From Perkinsus chesapeaki (Eukaryota; Perkinsozoa; Perkinsida; Perkinsidae): DNA of 34,096 nt. The position numbers and the translations under genes are program-made. The stretch is taken from NCBI GenBank assembly GCA_013115145.1, contig JAAPAO010000385.1:1-34096 (forward strand). The letters are read 5' to 3'. Under the pieces are notes generated by a model that saw only the letters and a program-made list of their open reading frames with translations, was not told the origin of the DNA and ran no database searches. Positions within the stretch are counted from its first letter, which is position 1. The number at the start of each line of letters is the position of its first letter. This document shows, in pieces, positions 28,405 through 34,096 of the stretch.

Positions 28405-29434
28405 TTGATCGTGTCGGATGGTCTACCCACTAAACGCGCTGTTGTTGTTCGAAAAACAGTTGTCAATCACGATAGTGCAGACGCAGTCTTCATCGCCATG
28501 GAGCCGGGAGTCGAAACTGCTAGAAGGCAAGATGTCACGGACTCCTTCGTTTCTCGTTCACGGAGAGCGGGGGCTGGCATCGCCTTCCCGCCGGAGGGCT
28601 TCACAGTTGGCGTTACCTCGCTTATAGAGATCGCTGCCTTCCGGAATGGAAGGCGAGACCATGACTGGTGGGCGGCGTTGGTCCCTCAATCGATTGGGAC
28701 AATGCGCAGACTAGTGGGCGATACAGTCTCAGTTCTTTATCAAGTAAGACCGCTAGGAGGTCCGAGACAACGCGGGGGCTCATTCAAGGTGGCTGCATCC
28801 AAGAAGAGCGGATGGACACTTATGGACGCCTCTGACAAGATAGTGCCACCGGGGATCGAACCCGGGTGTATGGCTATGACTCCCTCAGAAGTAACGGGAA
28901 AGGCTACAGAAACAGCGGCAACTGGTGTATACGTTTTTAATGAACTATTTCAAGCGAGCTATTGCCATGGAGACACTAGCCCAGGCGACACTCCGAAACT
29001 GCTAGTAGAAGCGATAACAGAAGACTTCTGGGGCCGCCAACGCCACGAAGGTTATGGCTTCTTGGATCTCCCTCAGGTAGAGTTTGACATAGACAAGCAC
29101 AAGTTATCCAAACCCTTTACAAAAGAGGCCAAGATCTCCTCCTAGGTACATGGTCGACTAGAGGTTGAGGTGCCGCTTTGGAAGACACCATCATCGAACC
29201 CTCAAAGAGATGCATGGTGTGGCACTTTTGATCCTCTTCTATCAAGATCGTTGATCGTTTTTGATACCCGAGGCCAGCAACGAGGAGCGAATTCGGCCCT
29301 CGTGCCGGGGAAGGGTACTCGCCTGACATATCGCTGAGCAACTTGAGCACGACTCAGGCGACACGAAGTTCATCCGCGGTCTGAAGAATGGAGTTGTCGA
29401 TGTGAAGATTGATACTGTTGTCATTTTTCCATAA
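28405..29434 (+). CDS. B9-domain protein, MKS1-like (ciliary transition zone)
   Basis: Probable component of the MKS/B9 module at the ciliary transition zone. The diagnostic block is PKLLVEAITEDFWGRQRHEG followed by YGFLDLP, matching the MKS1-type B9 pattern (DFWxRxRxEGYG). A 69-nt in-frame intron (29077-29145) leads to VHGRLEVEVPLWKTP, the expected Gly-His..Trp strand of the domain. A 37-nt intron (about 29301-29337) leads to QLEHDSGDTKFIRGLKNG and a TAA at 29432-29434. A 45-nt intron inside the long frame (28744-28788) is also likely. The N-terminal part (28405 to about 28710) has no ATG at the frame start and no recognised domain, so the true start and upstream exons are unknown. It begins about 80 bases after the OSCA stop on the same strand. 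B9D1 or B9D2 are less likely alternatives. Confidence 0.6.
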
Positions 29435-30353
29435 AGAAATGTGAAACTGCCAAGTCCATCTCGTCAAGCCATTGGCTTGAAGCCAAGGACGGTAGGCATG
29501 CAGTTCCTCAAGACATGACTCACACATGTGATCAATTGTTATGTTGAGTTGTGTAGCTGGCAATCCTTCGGAGGCGACCGCACACTGCGTATGCATGGCT
29601 GGAACTTCTAGATAGTCTGGACCAGACTGGGAGGCGCTCCACTAATTCACATCATTGAAGCCTCGTCTAGGAATCCTAGACTAGAGCCAGCTAATACACT
29701 CTTTACCGCTTAATAACGCATAATGCAAGTCGTGTTGACGGTGCTAACACAAGCGTTGGCTTAACGCATCCATAGGGTTGATGTATGTTCGAGTAGAGTA
29801 GCCTGTACTTGCCTCATTTTTGTCAATTTCGAGCTCGTCGACCAACAAGAGACTAGGATCATTATTGCTCCCTGAATAAACCCTAGATGAACTTGGTTTC
29901 TCACATCTGAAGGTCTATTGTCATCATTGTCACAATATTGTTCCCTGGCAGGATATCCTGGAACTCCCTCCAATCTCCCACACTCAGCGGTTTTACATAA
30001 CGGGGGTGAGTGATTTACAGTGCATCTCTAGTGACGATAAAACAGTCGTGCTCCGAGTGATTCGGTGTTTGTTCCTACGTGGTGAAGTCTTATTGTCGAC
30101 GAGAAGATAAAGCACATAAAGCACAAGCCGGCATCTCGAATCGTTCACCAATGAGAAAACGCCAGGATGAGAATTGCCGGTAAGGGGGACCCTCGAAGAC
30201 CCTCGCAACAGCATTTGTATTGTGCTGCGGCGTTAGAGGGTCAGTATAAGGGCATATGACCACCACGTGCTTCAGTTGGATAGTTGCAGTTAGTGATGCT
30301 ATATCATCCTTTATATACTCATGTTTTCGCTAGTGGTTCGACTTGGACACGAG
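29435..30353. other. Gene-free region
   Basis: No supported gene in about 900 bases. Short frames on the minus strand (70-80 codons) overlap without motifs. A perfect 17-base palindrome lies at 29665-29681. Confidence 0.4.
29665..29681. repeat. 17-base odd palindrome
   Basis: Perfect arms GTCTAGGA and TCCTAGAC flank a single A. No coding context. Confidence 0.5.
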
Positions 30354-30434
30354 GTGTTGTGTTCTTCCGAGTGTTTCTCCGAATCATGTCCAACTCCGCT
30401 ATAGAGGTATGAGAACACTGGGTGAACACAACAC
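30354..30434. repeat. 81-base imperfect inverted repeat (hairpin)
   Basis: The outer arms GTGTTGTGTTC (30354-30364) and GAACACAACAC (30424-30434) are perfect complements. A nested inner pair AGTGTTTCTC / GAGAACACT has one bulged T. The loop is about 30 bases. This is either a foldback element or a structured transcript. A run of eight G residues follows at about 30513-30520. Confidence 0.5.
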
Positions 30435-30669
30435 GTTTTACCAACGAGTTTTCCCTCTCGCTGGTCGGACCCAAGCGCTGGGGACGTGGATATTCGAAAA
30501 AAACACATTTTGGGGGGGGACACCCTGTAGTTGATACTTTCAATTACGACATTTCAGTAGAAAATAAATATGATAATAGATACCAAATAACTTATGATAC
30601 AAACGATAGTACTTACGATATAAAGCTGTTTAAAGCAGCCCGACTGTTTTTTCGGTGAACTCCGGCTGG

Positions 30670-30684
30670 CTCCTAGCCTAGGAG
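30670..30684. repeat. 15-base odd palindrome
   Basis: Perfect arms CTCCTAG and CTAGGAG flank a single C. A second small palindrome ATTCTAGAAT follows at about 30743. Confidence 0.4.
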
Positions 30685-31179
30685 TCCTTGGAGCGTTCTC
30701 ATGAGAGGGATTTGCAGATTCGTGTTCGATAAAATCCTCTTCGATTCTAGAATCCATCTGAATCCATCCATCCATCCTAGAATCTATTCGAAGCCGCGGG
30801 TTCAATGATTATTCCACGAACGCTCTTCAAACGAGCATTCCAGACGCTCCTGGGTACCTAGCTTCGCACTGTTTGTTCAACAGCCGGAGTTCTACGGTAG
30901 AACTTCTACCATACATATCTACGTATCTACTTATGTATGTATAGTAGCTGCCATCAAAGACCGTCGCACCATCACTGTGCTATATGTATCGTATTGGAAA
31001 AGTATCGTCTCCTCTTTATAGTGAATTATCCGAACCCAATAAATATACGAACTTGAGAGGAGAACTTAACTTATTACGTTCATAAAATTGCATTACAAGG
31101 CACTAGCGTCACGCCATGCACAACACAGAAAATGGGACAATTGTTGTGGGATGAGATATCATACAGTATCTGGGACAAG

Positions 31180-31210
31180 TTGAAGTCCCACACTCAGTGT
31201 GGGACTTCAA
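31180..31210. repeat. 31-base perfect palindrome
   Basis: Arms of 15 bases (TTGAAGTCCCACACT and its exact complement) flank one C, giving an uninterrupted hairpin or cruciform. It lies about 340 bases from the truncated end of the retroelement and in no open frame of interest. The flank repeats TGGGACA/TGTGGGA-like words. Confidence 0.7.
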
Positions 31211-31514
31211 GACGGCCTTCACTATTGTCGTGGGAACCTCACCACAGGCGTGCGCTAATTAATTTGTATGATCATGAAACAGTAAGATTCCTATATGTAA
31301 CTGTATGTTCCATGATCTAGAACCATTAGCATGAGCGAGCTGTATACTCGCATTCGATATGAGACTGATTGTATCTTGTTAGCATACTTTTCCAGTCTTT
31401 CTTGAATTGACTGTATCTGCGTCACTACGGCTGTCTCCTAGTATCCCTACAGTTAATCTACAAGTGTTTGGTTACGAGTACCCCGGCTACAGGTATCCCG
31501 TAACACTATCAACC

Positions 31515-32656
31515 TTTTGACATGTAGGACATGTAGTCTTAACCCATCGTCATTTTGTGCCCATCTTAGAGAACCAGCACCATCGTTGTAGCCAGGACTT
31601 TAACTGCCGCCCAGAAGCATGTGTGCGCTTATGACCTTCTTGAACAACCCAGTCGATCCAAGATGAAGGAATAACCAGTTGTCGTTGCAGACGTCCGTAT
31701 TCATCAAATCGCTGTTCACGGTAGAGAATGTTGTCGGTTTTAACGAATCCTTGCTGTCCCTCAAGAGATATACACGCCGGACACCTTTCCTGATCTTTTA
31801 CTTTTTGAAGATTAAAGTCAAGACCGAAAAGACAAGGGGCAACCACAAACTCCAGAGTATTTTGTTCATCCTCGTCGACCGCCCGGAGTTGATCAGACTG
31901 ATCATTGTCGACGATAGTAGTTATAGCTTGGTGTAAAGGATCTGGACCCATATGAATGCCACGGTCTTCACGGTTATCATCACCATGCACACCTCGAGCT
32001 ATCGCATCGATATAGGATACACAACCATCTCGGCTGCTCCATAAAGTAACCCAAATCGTTCTTTGATAAAGTAGCAGGCAGCGATACTCTTCTTCAGAGT
32101 CAGCGTAGTCCAGCTCGATTTCGTTCCACCATGCCGAAGAGTTCTTATTGTCACTCACCACAGCCAAAGGAGTAGTGACCAGAGGTAAATTACGAGCAAC
32201 AGCACGTATCATACCACGCCTTTCTTTCACCGTAGATGACCGTTTAATCTCCTGCGGAGAGAGTGTATTTTCATCTACAGCTAAAGGAAGCATAATAGCA
32301 ACTCGATCAACAGGAAGTATAATACCGAGTCCATGACAGACCTGCTTGGTGAGCTGATTAAGCTCCACTAACCATCGTGGACCACCCGGAATGACTTCTA
32401 TAAGCTGATCGGCCTGGACACTGAAGATCTGTAACAACATGCAAGACCAGGCGTCGTTGTTAGTATCCACCACAAGGCAGCTACCAACAACAGGCGTTTG
32501 AGAAGAACCACCGATAACATATAATGATAGCAAACCAGAGAAATAACTGCGGCATAATGTCTCGATATGCTTCTCGGCCTCACTTGTGGGCATAGCAGTA
32601 AGTTTATGCAGGCGCTGGAGAACTTCGTGAGAACCATGTGGTACCCACCTTTTCAA
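31515..32656 (-). pseudogene. Retroelement RNase H and integrase N-terminus (broken)
   Basis: This segment continues in the same frame as the RT segment after a single TAG. An RT connection region is followed by an RNase H-like block (GSCLVVDTNNDAWS, about 32455-32490) and a long tether. The integrase H2C2 zinc finger comes last: GHKRTHAS (about 31614-31637) supplies the two His, and CPTC (about 31522-31533) the two Cys. A TGA at 31550-31552 falls between the His and Cys pairs. No D,D(35)E core follows. It is a truncated, dead copy. Confidence 0.75.
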
Positions 32657-32686
32657 CCATTGGAAGCGGCCTGCCCAAGACCGGAT

Positions 32687-34096
32687 CTATTTTCTCTTTG
32701 CTTCATCATCAGCGATGTTGTTATACTCCTTCATACTTTCAGCTACAGCTTTCTCTGAAAGTCCAAACTCTTCTTTGATAACTAGGGATACTTCAATACC
32801 TTGGCATATCAGGCCACAGAAAGTTACACGTTCTCCGCGCTCACTTTTTGCCTCGCTCACTGAGAAATGATGTCGGCGACCAACTATAGTAACCAATTCT
32901 TGTCCAGAGATGGCGTCGGCCTCACAGGAAGCACCTCCCAGGATATCATCCTGAAAATTCTCGACCTTAAAGTCTAAAGACTTGTTAGTAGCCTCAAGTC
33001 TTACTTCTCGTAGATAATGGTCAACACACCGAGTGAATATAATTGAGGAATAGCGCCATCCTTGAACCAAAAAGAGGGGTTGGAAATAATGAAGACCCCC
33101 TTCACCGTCATATGCTCTCACAGTAAAATAACTGAGCATACCTTCGGGCGTTAGTACGGATGAAAATGCATCTTCCAAATCCACCTTAAAGTAGATCTTC
33201 CGGTAACACGGCGGCCAATTCAGTAGAATATTCAAAGCATTTTGCTGGCTTTGAGTAGTAAATGGTGGTGGCGTTGACTCTGAAATATCTCTATCAGCAG
33301 CCCACCAATATCGTCGTTCAGTATCTTCACTACCTGGCACCACCATAAGCTTCATAGAGTTGATTCTTCGGCAATCAACCGTAACACGGAATCTCTTCCT
33401 TATAGCAAGATCGGTCATCTGCTCAATGTTTCCAAGAGGCTGGTCGGGATTCTTGTCAACAAGAACTACCTCATTCACATGATTGATCTGATCTGGACCA
33501 ACTTCTCGCATCTTGCCTTCGCCACAGGCAATCAGTAACCTACGGTAGATAGCAATCTGCCGAGATCTAGGACGGCGTCTAATAGCCTCACAGAAAGGTT
33601 GCATGTAAGCATTCTCAAGAACTTGACAATGAGCAACATAACGACCATCAGCATGGCATTCTATTGACGATGTTGTCGAGACCGTTTTCACAGTATCCTC
33701 ATCAGACAGGATAGTAACTTTAGAATGCCCCCCAGTGCGTACAGAGTAGTAAAACTTAACGAGAGCATTCAATAAAGTCGAGCACTGAGCAAGCAGAGCA
33801 CTTCCTAATATTACATCAGGAGTAAGACCATCAATAATCTTGCATACACTCGTGCTAATGAAAACATCCTCAGAAGAACATAGCTTAATCTCACACTGTC
33901 CATCTGCATTCACAGAGTGACCATTGCCAAAAAGAAACACCTGCAGCATCATTGAGTTCCTTCTCGAGTATGCCTTCTGAAACCAATGCTGCAAACATTC
34001 TGCGGGACATATATAGAAATCCACGGGCACCCGAATCAATTAGAACTTGAACACGAGCCCCGGGCCCTGACTGCCTTAGAATCACATCAATCGTGG
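32687..34096 (-). pseudogene. Retroelement aspartic protease and reverse transcriptase
   Basis: The protease active site VLIDSGARG is at about 34035-34061 in one frame. The protease flap/ILG block (TPDVILGSALL, about 33790-33825) and the RT are in another frame. The switch lies near a T-rich stretch on the coding strand (33929-33937). RT motifs: FRVTVDCRRIN (about 33360-33395), YFKVDLEDAF (about 33165-33195, first catalytic Asp), FLVQGWRYS (about 33050-33075) and FQDDILGG (about 32935-32960), in which the usual YxDD is FQDD with both Asp kept. The frame ends at TAG 32687-32689. Whether the protease frame change is a slippage site or a mutation cannot be told from one copy. Confidence 0.8.

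Larger units (their letters stand above)
30435..31514. other. Gene-free region beside the retroelement
   Basis: No gene is supported. The stretch is AT-rich and contains small palindromes (30670-30684 and 31180-31210) and a CCATCCATCCATCC microsatellite near 30764-30777. It could include a decayed 3' LTR of the element to the right, but I cannot define TG..CA ends or a polypurine tract. Confidence 0.4.
31515..34096 (-). mobile_element. LTR retrotransposon pol region, decayed, cut by the window edge
   Basis: The order protease, reverse transcriptase, RNase H, integrase on the minus strand fits a Ty3/gypsy-like (or BEL/Pao) element and excludes Ty1/copia order. The 5' part (gag, 5' LTR) lies beyond 34096. 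The integrase stops after its zinc-binding region: past about 31515 no catalytic core is recognisable in any frame. An internal stop codon (TAG, 32687-32689), a frame change near 33929-33937 and a stop at 31550-31552 inside the zinc finger show that it is not autonomous. No LTR could be delimited. Confidence 0.85.

Noticed and set aside
28838-28925. tRNA-like 3' half on the minus strand (a GGTTCGATCCCC B-box with paired arm).
   Set aside because: The T-arm is perfect, but no matching acceptor strand, D-arm or anticodon arm could be folded upstream, and the segment is within the B9 protein frame (VPPGIEPG).
30554-30805. 83-aa minus-strand frame with a hydrophobic C-terminus.
   Set aside because: It covers the CCATCC microsatellite and small palindromes; repetitive DSRMDGWIQ-type composition suggests chance.
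1-34096. CRISPR array, bacterial operon or ribosome-binding sites.
   Set aside because: No regularly spaced direct repeats with spacers, and the spliceosomal introns show a eukaryotic nuclear genome.
1-34096. Dinoflagellate/perkinsid spliced-leader sequence.
   Set aside because: I looked for the conserved leader core and did not find it in this window; absence is expected because leaders are added in trans.

Overview
This is nuclear DNA from a protist with small, densely packed, intron-rich genes. Spliceosomal GT..AG introns of about 34-70 nt can be placed at dozens of positions, because they restore reading frame inside recognisable protein families. The gene content fits an alveolate of the Perkinsus type: a tandem V-ATPase a-subunit array, single-exon AAAP amino-acid transporters, a cilium transition-zone B9/MKS1-like protein (implying a flagellated stage), an OSCA/CSC1 channel and LTR retroelement debris. 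The genus is my inference from style and content and was not tested by a search. The standard genetic code works throughout.

Layout, left to right. (1) 1-1.64 kb: no gene seen, only a short-period repeat and one copy of a dispersed repeat. (2) 1640-3852, minus: a 15- to 16-exon serine carboxypeptidase (peptidase S10) with its full catalytic triad and a signal peptide. (3) 4224-6457, plus: weakly supported exons of one or two unidentified genes. (4) 7084-7563, plus: a small two-EF-hand protein. (5) 7879-10675, minus: two tandem 419-aa amino-acid transporters. (6) 10.7-12.5 kb: no recognisable gene. (7) 12.48-14.39 kb: a graveyard with a truncated V-ATPase a fragment, a possible 84-aa membrane protein, and an inverted, internally deleted and nonsense-mutated S10 copy. 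(8) 15052-23779, minus: three tandem V-ATPase a-subunit genes sharing one phase-2 intron, with long stretches of identical sequence that suggest gene conversion. (9) 24613-28323, plus: an OSCA/CSC1-type mechanosensitive channel in 22 resolved exons. (10) about 28.4-29.43 kb, plus: the MKS1-like B9 protein. (11) 29.4-31.5 kb: no gene, but several hairpins. (12) 31.5 kb to the right edge, minus: a decayed LTR-retrotransposon pol (protease, RT, RNase H, start of integrase).

The genes do not form one pathway. Membrane transport and endolysosomal function recur: proton-pump subunits, amino-acid transporters, a secreted or vacuolar carboxypeptidase, and a cation channel. I found no convincing new multi-gene system. 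The best leads are local: the evolution of the V-ATPase array, S10 substrate-pocket substitutions shared by gene and pseudogene, the unidentified exons at 4.2-6.5 kb, and odd-length perfect palindromes in the gene-poor right arm.
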